DNA of 64,000 nt from positions 9,830-73,829 of the forward strand of contig NKYR01000086.1 in NCBI GenBank assembly GCA_003184365.1, in the 5' to 3' direction. A program made the translations under genes and the position numbers. The first letter of the stretch is position 1. The number at the start of each line of letters is the position of its first letter. The notes under the pieces were generated by a model. That model was given only the letters and a program-made list of their open reading frames with translations. It had not been told where the DNA came from and did not search any database. The stretch is from Evernia prunastri (taxonomy: Eukaryota > Ascomycota > Lecanoromycetes > Lecanorales > Parmeliaceae). Positions 21,541 to 33,860 of this stretch are shown in pieces.

Positions 21541-23092
21541 ATGAATGCATGCATGCTGTACAGCGGAGAACGATATGAACATCTTGCGATGATGATGATG
21601 AGAAAAATGTCTGACGATTACCGAGAGCATTTACCCCGAGTGTCACACATAGGCAGGCGTCTGGTGTAAATAGAGTGCTTTGTTTTCCTTCTCATAGTTA
21701 GATTCTTGATTTGCATAGCACGACCCCCAGCCTGCTCCATAGCGTTCGGTCCATAGCAAAGGAGAAAAGTATGTAAGCGGCATGCCTGCGTCTAATGACT
21801 TGAAACCATGTATCGGAACAACCATTGCACCTCCCCTCGACCCGACCAGACCGCTACCTAACAAGAGAAGACCATCGAGACATCTATGAGAGAGACACAG
21901 CGTATATTACCACAAGAGTTCCTTACCTCAGGAAAGAGAGACTCGCTCCATGACACTGATCCCAGCAAGCCCTCGAAGCAATCGTTGACCTCGCTCTCCG
22001 CCACGTCCACCACGAGAATCAAAAAAAAAAGAAACACAAAACCATCCAGATCATATCACTATACCGTCCCAACCCTGACCCCGTCTGCCCTATTACCTAC
22101 CTTATTACCTACCTTATTACCTACGAGATAACACAAGCTACTCAGGTTTTCCTTTCCTTTCCGCTCCTAGGTTTGCTACGCCAGAGATCCAACATCCTTC
22201 CTCCTAGCTTAGCTTAGAAGCCACTCCTCCGCCAAAATCGAAGACGAAGACGATGACGATGACCAGATCTAAGCACACGTTTTCGTTCATTCATTCTCTT
22301 CTCGAAGAGAGATGCCGCAGGTGATGTTTCTTGCGACCGGCGCTCTGCAGCATCGTGTCTTTCCGGAGTACCGAGAGAGAGAGAGAGAGAGAGAGAAGAG
22401 AGAGAAGAGAGAGAAGAGAGAAGAGCATCATCTGTGTTGAGAACAGTAACTCACTGTCGGCACTGCACCAACCCGATGACGACTGGCCAATACGTCCTGC
22501 TGAGTCGTACGCCGAGAAACGACATGCGTCGTGTTATTCGGGTTGAATGCTCTGGCTATAATTGTGTGGAATGAGCAGAGCTAGAGAGGGGGTTCAAAAG
22601 AAAAGGGGTTTTGCGGTGCTGGGCGATCTGCACAAGGAAGGGGATTATCGGAATGTGTGTGTGGATGCTTTATCGTGCGCTGCGAATGCGTTTGTTAGGC
22701 GGAGGAAACGGTGGTGATATACGTCTAGGAGTTTAAGACCATTCGTTGGCCCCAAAAGCTTAAGTAGATCACTCTTCATATGGAGACGGGTTCAACTGTC
22801 CCTGTTTTTACACCACCGCGGCACGAATGGATTTCGCCTGATACATACACATTAAGGGCGTGACATAGGGACAATATTAGCCATCCATCATGCTGTCGCA
22901 ATGCCCAAGATGGTTATGATGAGGAAAATGTACATGAGAGCTTGCTGTCTGTCATTCTGGTACTGTACAAATGCAACATGCGTTCGCTAAGTGATTATAT
23001 GAGGAAGTTTTTCTGTTACCTCTCTTTCGTACCTGTCGAATCGTAGCATATTAGGCTATGCGAAGGCGCGAAGTATCATATCTTGATCCGTG
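21541..23092. other. Convergent intergenic region with simple repeats
   Basis: Between the WW gene and EDE1 no coding region is seen. It holds a GA-rich microsatellite (22373-22425), three copies of a 12-bp TATTACCTACCT unit (22091-22126) and several short ORFs. The 3' ends of both flanking genes point into it. Confidence 0.6.
22373..22425. repeat. GA-rich microsatellite
   Basis: A run of GAGAGA followed by several GAGAGAA units, about 53 bp. It lies in the convergent intergenic region and has no coding role that can be seen. Confidence 0.85.
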
Positions 23093-26000
23093 CTAAGATT
23101 TGGAGGCGAGAAAATCGGCAGCCTATCATAACTACTGTTAGTTCCGTCATTGGTCGCAGCACGGACGGACAGTCACAGTACCTTATCAAGATTATAGTCA
23201 AACCTCTCCAACGCCTGCAAAGATTCCCCACGCGGATACCCCATTCCAGTCAACTCCTTCAAGATCGGATCGTCCGTTGTTGTATCCTCCGTCATCGTCC
23301 TCTGAATTGCTGGCTTCTCGGCAGCCTTTCCGCTCTGCTCCTTCGGTGGACTGGGAAACTCATTGCTAAGTCCACCTTGCACGCCGTTGTTCTGCGGGGT
23401 GTCCAATCCAGAGAAAATGGCATCCCAGTCATGCGATGGAGTTTGTTGCACCCCTTGCTGTTGGCGCGATGAGGAACCAACGCCTGTGACGGAAGACTCG
23501 AAATCGGCAAAGGAGTCATTGGTGGGAAATGTGCTTGAAGATTGCGCTGTGTGGCGCGATACCGCCGGTGAGTCGAAGACGGGGTTGAAATCCTCAAATT
23601 CGTTGTGGCGGGATGGAGTGAAGTCATCTTCGCCCTTCTCGGAAGCTTCTTTTGCTTCGGAGAGGTCACCAAACTCGTCATCGAAATCGTCGTGGATGGG
23701 AGCCTTGGCTGGGACTGGAGGGTAGGTAGTCTGAGATTGCTGTTGTGGCGGAGATGACGTGTGAGTGTAGGCATAAGGTACGGCTGTTGAGGCGCCCGGA
23801 GACATTGGAGAGTGGTCTTGTGAAAATGAAGAGCCGATCATGGCATGGCCTGCGGCTTGCTCCGCTGTGTCTTCGCCGAAGAAGTTCAGGCCTCTATCTA
23901 TGCCGGCTGTTGAGGCAATAGGTGATGTAGCAGCTGCTTGCGGAGGTGGTGAGGTTGTCGGCGAGGTAGGATCAACACGTGATGGTAGTAGGCCGCTATA
24001 CTCTGCCGGGAATTGGTTCGACTCCCTGCGATGAATAGCTTCATTTGGGGCCACAGTTTGATCGTATGTTGGTGGCGATGTCTGAGCGTCAGATGTGGGC
24101 AGCTGGGTGGTATTTGTGTCGGTAGTACTAAAGGGAGGACGAGTTGGCGCCACCCCGAAACCATCAGCTACAGGTGGAGCCTGTAAGGCTTGGTTGGGTC
24201 CAGACTCCGCAGTGCGATTGGCGGAGTGAGCTGTAAAGTTGTCACCAAAGCCTCGCTCTTCATCGCTATCACTCTCGTCTTCTGCGCCGAACTCTTGAAT
24301 TGGAGGGAACTCGCCATGAGACTTAGGGGCTTCGGCCGAGGTAAAGCCATTGGTTGTTGTATTCCTATCCATCTGCTCTGGCGCTTTTCCCTTATCACCA
24401 AACCCCGAGAAAGTCGAGTCGAAGTCATCTTTGGCAGTTACAGGAGTGTGCGAGTGGTTACTGGCCATAGCAAATGGATCACTGCCAGCTGGTATATCCT
24501 CAGATGAGGTGTTTGAAAGCTCTTTCGTAGAACCCAGAATACCACCTCGAGGTTTAGAATCGACGCGAGGATCAAGTTTCGAGCTACTGTACGGTGTCGT
24601 AGCAGATGGGTAGAAATTGGGCTCTGGGTCAGGTGTCTCATCTCCAGGGAACGCGCCAGGAACATCTCTGTTTGCACTTGGTTCGCCAGAAGACTCAGCC
24701 ATCTCGTCGGGAACGGCAGCTTCCTGCTGTCGAATGACCTCACTGGATGCCGTAGGGGTCTGCTGTGATGACGGTGGTGTGAAACGCGATGCCTCCAATT
24801 GAGGAGGTTTTGCAGCCATCTCCGCGAAGTGCTGCCTTGGCGATTCGGGTAAGGCAGGCTCAGCGATCGAGGTCTGCCTTTCCGTTGATCCCTCAAATTC
24901 CGACCTATCACCCATGCGGCTTGCAGGAGGATTCGCTCTTACCGATGGGCTCTCGGAGTCAGAGCGCTCCACATTAGGTCGAAATGGCAGAAAGCTCGAA
25001 GTGATCTGTCGGGACTGCGGAGGCGCCGGCGGCTCGCTGCTAGTTTGTGGAGAATCGCTAAAATTAGACAGAGGCGGTGGCGAACCTGATGGAGTGGGTA
25101 TTTCAGGACCGTACGAAGAATTTTGAGACCGGTTCGAAGCCATCGATTGCTCAGTTGCTTCACGGTGAGTATTAGGGGGGTCATTTCTGAAAGAGGTAGA
25201 TGGTGGAGGGCCAGAGGAGGACTGATCCGATGACCCAAGAGAAGGCCCAAAGAAGCTGTCGAAGGCGTTGTGATTGGGGGATGCGATACTCTGCGCTTGG
25301 AAAGGCGACATGCCCTTCTCGGTCGTGGCATTGGACGATCGACGGAAGAAAGGATTCATGCTTGCGGTGGATGGAGCAGGACTGGCTACTGCGGCTGGCG
25401 GACTTCGAACTTGAGATTTGATTTCAGAAACAGCTTGAGATGAAGCCTCAAGGTCCCGTTTGCTCTGCTCCAGCTCTCGCGTAGCTTCTTCGTGCTCTCT
25501 TGCAGCTGTCTCCAGGTCGGCCTTTGCCTTCTCCAATTCAGCTTCGTTAGTAGCAAGCTGTTTCTTGTTGATCGCTACCAAACCTTTCTGCTGTCGGGCA
25601 TCAGATCTCATCTTCTCAAGCTGCGGCTTCATCTGGCTGATCTCTGTATTAGTCTGACGAATTTTCTCTTTCAGATTCGCATTCTCATTCTGATCCATAT
25701 GGAAGGCCTCGCTGATCTGTCGATGCTGATTTTGGAGATCCTCGTAGGTACCTTGGATCATGGCCATCTCCTGTTGAAGTTTCTGTGTTTCGCTCTTGGA
25801 GCCTTTTAAGCGTTCCTCCAGCGCCTGGACTTCTCTGACTTCCTGCTCATACGCACCTCGCAGCTGAGTAAGTCGACCTTCAAAATCCCGCTTTTGCGAT
25901 TGTGCTTGAGACAACTCGTTTTCCGTAGAGCCTCGCTTAGATTTGACGTCTTGCATTTGACCGGTCAGACTGCTGACCTGATTTGATAGATTGGCGAGCT

Positions 26001-27881
26001 CCGATGTCTCATTGGTGAGTCTTTTGCTCACTTCGGGATCATTATCCCCAAGTAGATCGTCCATAGCAGACGGCTGCTTCTGTTGCTGCTGCGGGAGACC
26101 ACGGTTCTGCACCACAGGACTGGCTGTGCTTGCAGATGTACCAGTGCCTTGGGGAGTCATCATAGCTTGCCCAAAAGATGACGATGGTACGAATGGCTTG
26201 AAATGAGATTGTTGTTGTGGGAATGGCTGAGGTTGTGATGATTGTTGCTGGAATGGTTGAGGCACTGGTGAGCTTGTATTTCGAGGTGGTGTCGCAGTGT
26301 ACGCAGAATCGCCAGTTGCCCTAGTCTGCGGCTGTATTGGTGGAGATGACGGAGCGGAGAAGGCGTCGAGACCGAAAAGATCCTCGGACGCCGATTTTGG
26401 CGCGCTAATATTTGCAGCGTTATCAAAAACGGGAGCGGTAGGCTGCTGAGGCGCTTTAGGCTGACGACGCATGCTTGGTGGTATCAAATTAGCAGGCAGA
26501 CTCTGTGGCAGGACATCTCGTCCATCTCTTTTACTACGCTGTTGCTTGATGAGATACATTGCTACCGCAAATTCATCTCGGTTAAGCTGGCCCTCGGAGT
26601 TGATATCGGCGAGATCCCAAATCTGCGCAAGTGCATCCTCGGGTAATCTGGAGTTGCTAAAGAAGCCCACAGCTTGCTCTCCCGTTATGTACCCACGGTT
26701 TTGTGTATCAACAGTGGCGTAGATCTGGTCGAACTGTGCCTTGTCCTGAGGACTGACAGCCCATTGGTCTCCAGTGGAAGTCGCTTGCTGGAAGGGTGCT
26801 TGCTGTGGACGGGTTGCAGCCGGCGCTTGAGCTGGATATCCTGTGCCTGTATATTGCCTGGGAATCCCGGATGGTGAAACGCCATCTGGGGTTGGTCGGG
26901 AGCCGGTTACTTGTCGCGCAACACCTCGTCTGGCTGCTGCTTCGTACAGCCCAGAGGGTAATATCTGCGGCAGGGCGCGCATCGATCCATTCTTGTAGGA
27001 CGCCAGTAGATGCATGGCAATTATGAACTCCGTCAGCCCCAAATGCCCTTTCTGATCTCTGTCTGCAAGGTTCCATATCCTTCCGAGCACATCATTAGGC
27101 AGTTTGGCTCGCTCGAATATTTGCTTTGCGGTTTCACCTGGGCGTTTGGTATCAGCAATCTATGCTTGAGTAGCTGGCATTAGATAGCCATACCTGATAG
27201 TATTCCATTCTGCGCGCCGGACTCCTCGAAGAGAGATGAGTACTGCGCGACCTTGTCCGGTGTCAACGGAGGAACTCTGATGGGTCCACTATTCTGGGCT
27301 TGCAAAGGCTGTGCCTGTGCCTGCGCCTGTGGTGGTCCAGGAGGAGCCGTAATGCCATCAAACTTGGGCAGCGGTCCACCGGCTATGTGAGGCGCGGTCA
27401 ACTCCCCATCTTCGCCTCAACATTGTAGAATCCACTCACGCTTCAATGCAAGCTCAGCGGAGACTGGCCGTCCTGCCTGCGCGTATCCAATTAACCGCAG
27501 AACAATGCCGAATCCAGCAGGTGTCAGCAGTCCCCGGTTCTCACTGTCCGCAATTTGCCAGATCTAGGAATTTTCACCCGTGTCAGCATGATTTTTGGAC
27601 TTGGGTATGTCCCAGTATGCCCACCTCTCCTAGCACATCCGAGGCGAGTCGTGTCTTTTCGAAAAACTTCACCGCCACTTCTCCTGTCACTACGCCAATT
27701 TTTTCGGTATCCGCGGCGGAAAACAATTGGCCGAAGAGACGTCGCTCCTCAGGGCTCAGGTGGAGGTTGGGATGCTCTAGAATCGAAAACGGTCAGCTTC
27801 CACTGAGCTGGCATGTAGGTGATGAGCATCTAGGCTTTACATACGCTGCACCTCACGTTGCTGCGACTCCACGTCCGCCAT
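23093..27881 (-). CDS. EDE1: EDE1/Eps15-like endocytic scaffold, 1495 aa
   Basis: Six exons on the minus strand: 27881-27845, 27776-27625, 27563-27440, 27382-27194, 27137-23182 and 23122-23093, total 4488 nt. Three EH domains are visible: residues ~15-105 (LSPEERRLFGQLFSAAD ... IWQIADSENRG), ~143-240 (VLGRIWNLADRDQKGHL) and ~294-390 (ALAQIWDLADINSEGQL). A coiled-coil of about 200 residues follows at ~530-745 (EVQALEERLKGSKSETQKL), then a long disordered Pro/Ser region and a UBA domain at the C-terminus (LKELTGMGYPRGESLQAL). The 30-nt last exon supplies the final UBA helix (AADFLASKS); without it the ORF ends early at 23173. In yeast Ede1 starts clathrin-mediated endocytosis at the plasma membrane by binding NPF motifs and ubiquitin. 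Confidence 0.95.
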
Positions 27882-30343
27882 GTCCTCGAGGGTGTTTCGC
27901 GGTCCGCCACGGAGAGCGGGTGTCAATTTGTAGGGCCAAGGAAGAGGCCCAGGCACTGCATATATAGTGGTTGATGACCGAAAGTTGGAGAAGCTAATAC
28001 GAGTGCGGACGACGGATCATTAAGAGTGCTAGATTGCTCTCTGCTTTGGGCGGGTTTGATTGTTGCCCCCAAGCACCAAAAAGAAAAGCAGGGATCAGCT
28101 TTTGATGATCGACACGGTGAGTGCCAAGACGGAATATTTAACAAGGAAATCCGACTTACGCGTACTCGAGGTACTCTAGAGTGCCACACCTGGGATTTTG
28201 GATGCCAGGCCTGGCAAGGACTATCGACAATCGCCAAAGTTCAACTATTTCTCTTTTCGTCAGCTTCGAATAAATATCATTCTTTCTACATTTCGTAAAT
28301 CATGTATTAAGATATACACAAGTTACTACATAGAAAGTACAACCTTTCTCATCGCCTCTCATGTTGATATACCGTGGACTTGTTCAAAACCTATTTGCTT
28401 TAAATCAGTGATTCATTCTCACGATATTGGCGCGGAACACCATAGAAACACACCTTACTACCTACCATTCACTCGAAGCTCGCATAAGGGTAGCCGCTTT
28501 ACTGGATGTGATTGATATTCTCCTCTCTAACTATACTCTTCTACACTACGAGTCTCTCTTACTCTAATCTCTACGGTAACTCCTATACTATGAGGTTGTG
28601 AACCCCGCGATATTCTCCAACCCTACGATTTTTTTCCCCTGTGATATTCTCCCCACACCATTCATCTCCTGTCCGCTGGGGAAGAGGCAGACGTGTGAAT
28701 TTTAACGGGTCTAAATTCCGTTTTTTTCCCCCCGTCTTTGTTTTGTTCTTATTTGCATCATTATTCTGTTGCAGTGATCTGCACTCGTTGTCTCCCGTAC
28801 TTCTTATCTTGCAAGATATTGAGATGTCCATGTCAACAGGGAAACCGTCGTACACGAGCTTGAAAGAAAAGCATATGGGCTGGGGACCTTCGTGTGATGA
28901 TAGAGTCTTCTCTCTCTTCCGAAGAGGACGTGGGCATAGCTCGATATCATCATCGTGAGGAATTCGAGATTGTTTAAGGTTTGTGTGAGATTACAACGTA
29001 TTGGGAGGGGGGGCGTTTTCCTGCGAAGTATCCGATAGCAGGGAGAGGTTAAAACCCTCTGCAGCTGAGGCCAAGTCGTCACCTTGTTTCAATAAGCTGC
29101 ACGGAGGGGACTTGAATGAGAAACTTATGGGTTAGCTTCTTCCACGTGGTTATCATCTCAGCAAGCCGAGCGACACGCCGTCAGCTCGCCCTTCGCTAGT
29201 ACAGTACTCCTAGCCTCCCATACGCTATCAAAGGTTCCCGAACGCCACAAGAATGAGATCGGAAAGAATCTTTCCCCGCAAGTACGGAGAAAGAGTAGCA
29301 TACGAGATAAAACATGCATTCATTCTATCGCCTTTCGTCCATGGGCGAAAGGTGCCCATTTGGCATTCACTTCCAGCACCACCTACGCGTATCCAAAGAG
29401 TGCATTGCTGAACGCCATCTAGAGTACCCAGGCGTGTTCCTCCCCTCCCCATCTCATTACCACCTCCCACCAAAACCGGCCTACACGCCCAGTGCTGCTG
29501 CCCAGTCCATTGAGACTCCAACCCTGGTGCACCTCGCGTCTAGATGCGTGAGGCGATGGAGAGTATGGTTTTGTATGTATGTTTGCCTTTGTTGTAGAGG
29601 ATAGAGTTATTGTGGAGGAAAACATGGAGTTATTATAGGCGATAAAGGCCGTCTGCTTCGTATCAGTCAATCTAGGCGAAATGGTAGTAGATGCCACGAT
29701 CCCTACCTTACTTGCCTGCTTTACCGTTGCATGTGCAGAAAAGCCACAGTGGGGGTGTTGCCATCGGCACTTCATGTTTTTAAAGGTGGGGGAATTGGCA
29801 CAGTGGGGGCTGCGGGTTGTTTTCTTTTACCTTCAAAACTACTTTATGAGCAGGTGGTACCTCTGCATATGTAATGTAGTGTATAGGTAGTCCATGCCCT
29901 ACCTATACCTGCATATACCTTAAGCCTTAAGGTACCTTAGTTGCAGCGGCCTTTATTACATATCGTACCAAGGCCCACGCTGGTCCCGGCCCGTCGCTGT
30001 AGCTTGCAATGCACGATCGACAGTACTGCATATTCCATTGCTGCATCTTTCCGTCATTGGCACCTCACGAGCACAATAACCTTCGGCTAGCAAGTAAGAG
30101 AGATTAGAGCACTGGATTTTCACTGATTTACTGTATTTCAATTTCGTTTAAAAGCAGACACCCGCTTCATTGAATCATCCACGTCTTTTTCTTCAGACGC
30201 TTGCACGCCGAAAAGATCTAGAACCATTGACAAAGGCATTCGAACACGCGAGACCCATTGACACCGGCCACGGGGAGCAATCTGATGTGACCGGGACGCA
30301 GAGTAGGAGCTAAAGCCAGCTCCAAAGACCAAAGGCTAGGCAT
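27882..30343. other. Long region without a supported gene
   Basis: It spans the EDE1 upstream region and the alpha-tubulin 3' flank. Only short unrelated ORFs are present on either strand. AT-rich and T-run segments lie near 28280-28340 and 28720, and a cluster of TAGGTA/CCTACCTA-like words at 29885-29940. No tRNA or other RNA gene was recognised. Confidence 0.5.
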
Positions 30344-32109
30344 CTAGTACTCGGCCTCGGCACCTTCCTCACCCTCGGCAGAGTCTGTAGCAACTTCCTC
30401 ATAATCACGCTCAAGAGCAGCCAAGTCCTCGCGGGCCTCCGAGAACTCTCCCTCCTCCATACCCTCACCCACGTACCAATGAACGAAGGCACGTTTCGAG
30501 TACATGAGGTCAAACTTGTGTGAGAGGGCAGACCATGCTTCGGCGATGGCGGTTGTATTGGACAACATGCAGCTAATCCAACGTCAGCATCTCCATTGGA
30601 GTTTAGGGCGAGTCACCACTTACACAGCTCGGTTGACCTTAGCAAGGTCTCCGTTGGGCACCATCTGGGGTGGCTGGTAGCAGATACCAATCTTGAATCC
30701 AGTCGGGCACCAGTCGACGAACTGGATGGTGCGTTTGGTCTTAAGCGTAGCAACGGCAACGTGCACATCTTTCGGCACGACATCACCACGGTAGAGCAAG
30801 CAAGTAGCCATGTATTTGCCATTGCGAGGATCGCACTTCACCATTTGATTATTGGGCTCGAAGCATGACATCGAGATCTCCTGGACAGAGTTGGCCTCGT
30901 GTGATGCCTTGGCAGCGGAGACGACCGGCGAGTATGCGACAAGAGGAAAGTGGATACGCGGGTATGGCACCAGGTTGGTCTGAAATTCGTTGAGATCGAC
31001 GTTCAGTGAGCCGTCAAAGCGGAGGGAGGCAGTGATTGAAGACACAACTAAAAATCCTCGTTAGCGTTGGACTTCATCACTAGACTTGAGAAAGTACCTT
31101 GTGCGATCAATCGGTTCAAGTTCTCGTAATTGGGTCGCTCAATGCCCAGGTTGCGACGGCAGATGTCATAGATAGCTTCATTGTCGACCATGAAACTGCA
31201 GTCGGAGTGCTCGAGAGTGGTGTGAGTGGTCAGGATTGAATTGTATGGCTCAACAACAGAGGTGGCGACTTGAGGGGCGGGGTAGACACAGAACTCCAGC
31301 TTGCATTTCTTGCCATAGTCCACCGATAGACGCTCCATGAGCAGAGCACCGAAACCAGATCCAGTGCCTCCACCAAATGAGTGGAATACCAAGAATCCCT
31401 GTAGACCGGAGCAGTTGTCCGCAACCCGACGGATCTTGTCCAACACCTGGTCAATCAACTCCTTTCCGACAGTGTAGTGACCGCGAGCGTAGTTGTTCGA
31501 TGCATCCTCTTTCCCAGTGATCATTTGTTCGGGGTGGAAAAGGTCCCGGTAGGTACCGGTACGGACTTCGTCGACGACGTTGGGCTCCAAGTCGCAGTAG
31601 ATGGTACGAGGGACATATTTGCCTTGGCCTAGAAGGAACTCATCAGCAAGAGCCTTATCCCGCAACAGTGGTGTTGATGCTCTCATACCGGTTTCAGAGA
31701 AGAAGGTGCTAAAGCCCTGATCCTGGTCGCCAGCTTTGCGCTCTTCGGTGAGATAACCATCGGGCTGGGAACAAAGAACGCGTCAGCATGTACTTGTCGT
31801 GTCATGTATACAGAGGGTATGAAAAATCAGTACAAACCTGAATGCCGTGCTCCAAGCAGTAGAGCTAACATCAGTCATTAGCCCCTGTCCTCGAGTCATT
31901 TCGACAAGATGCCCCGCTATTTGTGCGAGGCTCCCAGAATGGACTGGATTGCTCACCTCCCAACAGGAGTTGGCGATCTGACAGCCAGCTTGGCCAACTG
32001 TGCACGTTTGAAGTCAGTACACTCTTTGCTGTTTGGACAGAAGGATAAAGATCGATGTAGAGACGCGTGTTGGTGGGGACTCACCGTTCAAACTGATGAC
32101 TTCTCTCAT
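30344..32109 (-). CDS. tubA: Alpha-tubulin, 448 aa
   Basis: Seven exons: 32109-32085, 31997-31957, 31864-31838, 31764-31689, 31622-31098, 31047-30624 and 30572-30344, total 1347 nt. The protein begins MREVISLNVGQAGCQIANSC, has the GTP-binding tubulin signature GGGTGSG, the LEPNVVDEVRTGTYR and DLNEFQTNLVPYPRIHFPL segments, and an acidic tail ending EAEY with the terminal Tyr kept. Length fits the 448-451 aa norm. The intron at 31688-31623 is 66 nt, has no stop and keeps frame, so a naive ORF reads through it and inserts 22 foreign residues between FFSETG and KYVPRTIY. Five-prime exons of 25, 41 and 27 nt resemble the intron-rich 5' ends of fungal tubulin genes. It polymerises with beta-tubulin into microtubules. 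Confidence 0.97.
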
Positions 32110-32458
32110 GGTGAAAGCAAGCAGAGAGTCTTGCTAAATGTCTTGCAAAGAAGTCTTTAATGACACTAAGAGGCAACAAATTGGGGTTGGCTGCAGGTTG
32201 TGGAGAGCGTCGTGGTGGAAGAGAAAGTTTGTGTGTGGTTTGTTGTTGTCCCCTGCAGAAACCGCGAAGCAAGCGATCAACATTACTAACCCAATTCTGA
32301 TTACTCGGTGTAGCCATATCAAACACATGTCTTGCAGACTCGAGCTCGCCGGGCAGCCAGCCGAGCACGACCTTAAGTTTGCCAACGCTTACTAGAAGAT
32401 GCTCGGAGATCCATCCAAACAGACAATTGGCTCCTCCTGAATATAGTCATGCCCAGCT

Positions 32459-33355
32459 ATGCGGCTTCTGGCATATCTGCAAAGCCTAGCTTGGTGCATT
32501 TCCCTAGTCCATGGCAATGTAGAAAAGACCATCTTCCTTGCACCAGAAGCTATTCAGATCTCTCGACAACATCCCAACCTTGAAGACCTACACCTGGAAA
32601 CGCTTTCTCCCTCAAGACCTGAGCTACGTCGCCAGCTACCAGCAGCGTTTCCGAAGCCTACCAGTCCAAAAGGTACTGAAGCATGGTTTATACTTAACAG
32701 GTTGACGCAGCACCATCGCTACGAAGTTCGTGTCTGCTGGGCCGCTACTGTGAGTCTTTTGACACCCATTTTTCGCATGTCTTTATGGAAGTCTACATGA
32801 GAAAAATGGAGATGGAATCAACGTTGGCTGGATGCTGACAGGGCGGCATAGCAACCAACTTCCTTCACACTTACTACCTACCCGCTAACAGAAGTCTTTG
32901 ACACCCCGGAGCTGATTACTTCTCTCGCCACTTATTCCGAATCACGTCAAGCTACTCCTTTACCAGATCCAGGTCTTGATCATCGCCGAGTGGCCGGTGA
33001 CTCGGATTCTGTTCTGTTTCTTCGAGTGTTTGCTGCCGCGGATTACTTCACCACTAATAAGACGCTCATGCAAAATGTCCCGCCTGTGAACGTAGATATC
33101 AGTGAGCTAGATCTCTTCGGCGGCTGAATTTGTTGGGAGCTGATCACATTCACAGTCTTGGACCCGTTTCTACTCAACGTCCTTCCAAGATCTTTGCTAC
33201 CAACCGGTGTCTACCTGATTATACTAGCAGTTCTCGCCTGGTACCTCTCCGGACACATTTGGCAAGGTCTCTTTCAGATATCTCAGCTTCGCGGAGAGCA
33301 AGATGCCTCACGCGACGCTTCAGAGGCAGGAGAACGCAGCAAGAAGATCGATTGA
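32459..33355 (+). CDS. Pga1-like ER protein (GPI-mannosyltransferase subunit)
   Basis: Exons 32459-32749, 32852-33101 and 33156-33355 give 246 residues. It has an N-terminal signal sequence (MRLLAYLQSLAWCISLVHG), a luminal domain with NVEKTIFLAP, RYEVRVCWAATQPTSF and FLRVFAAADYFTTN, and one C-terminal transmembrane helix (VYLIILAVLAWYLSG) preceded by LLNVLPRSLLP. This layout and these motifs match the fungal Pga1-like family; yeast Pga1 partners Gpi18 to add the second mannose of the GPI anchor in the ER. Assignment is by recalled family features, not a search. It diverges from alpha-tubulin with 349 bp between start codons. Its last 53 nt overlap the next ORF, which is read in a different frame. 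Confidence 0.7.
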
Positions 33356-33860
33356 GGAACGTTTTGAGGCCGGGCTGCAACTCCAGGCGCTCTACGCTCT
33401 GCCCATCTACCAACTTCCCGCGGAGCTCATGCTCAACATCCTTGATCGCGTTGAACTTCATGACTACCCGCCTCTCATCACGGCTACTTGGCACCTTCTG
33501 CGCCACAAAGGTATCGCTCCCACCTGGCCGACAGCCCGTCTCAAGCAGATACTTGTGGAGCCTCGGTGCGGCTTTTATGGCTCTTTCGAGGACGTAATTG
33601 ATCAGTCCAAGGAAGATAAAAGCTACCTCCCGTTCGACCTGCGTAAGCTCATCCTGCACCATCTTGCGCCCCGACCTTCCTTTTTCACCACTTTTACGAA
33701 CGTGGGGCTTCGGTTGAAAGGTGGGTTTGAGCGTCTGCCTACGGAGCTTCGCGATGCGATATTTTGGTACTTCGATCCTGCGACGAACATTCTCGTTGCG
33801 CTGGCGTGCTACAGATTCTCCGATCGTGACATTGAGTGGCTGACTCATGAGAAAGTCTGA
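33303..33860 (+). CDS. F-box-like protein, 185 aa
   Basis: A single-exon ORF starts at ATG 33303, inside the last exon of the Pga1-like gene but in another frame. The next in-frame ATG would cut the domain. The F-box-like motif is IYQLPAELMLNILDRVELHDYPPL at about residues 35-60, followed by a WHLLRHKG segment. Further on a second LPTELRDAIFWYFDP resembles the motif of 2EXR-type proteins. F-box proteins usually link substrates to SCF ubiquitin ligases through Skp1; substrate unknown. The overlap suggests either that its transcript starts within the upstream gene or that the two are co-transcribed. Confidence 0.65.
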   Translation: MPHATLQRQENAARRSIEERFEAGLQLQALYALPIYQLPAELMLNILDRVELHDYPPLITATWHLLRHKGIAPTWPTARLKQILVEPRCGFYGSFEDVIDQSKEDKSYLPFDLRKLILHHLAPRPSFFTTFTNVGLRLKGGFERLPTELRDAIFWYFDPATNILVALACYRFSDRDIEWLTHEKV

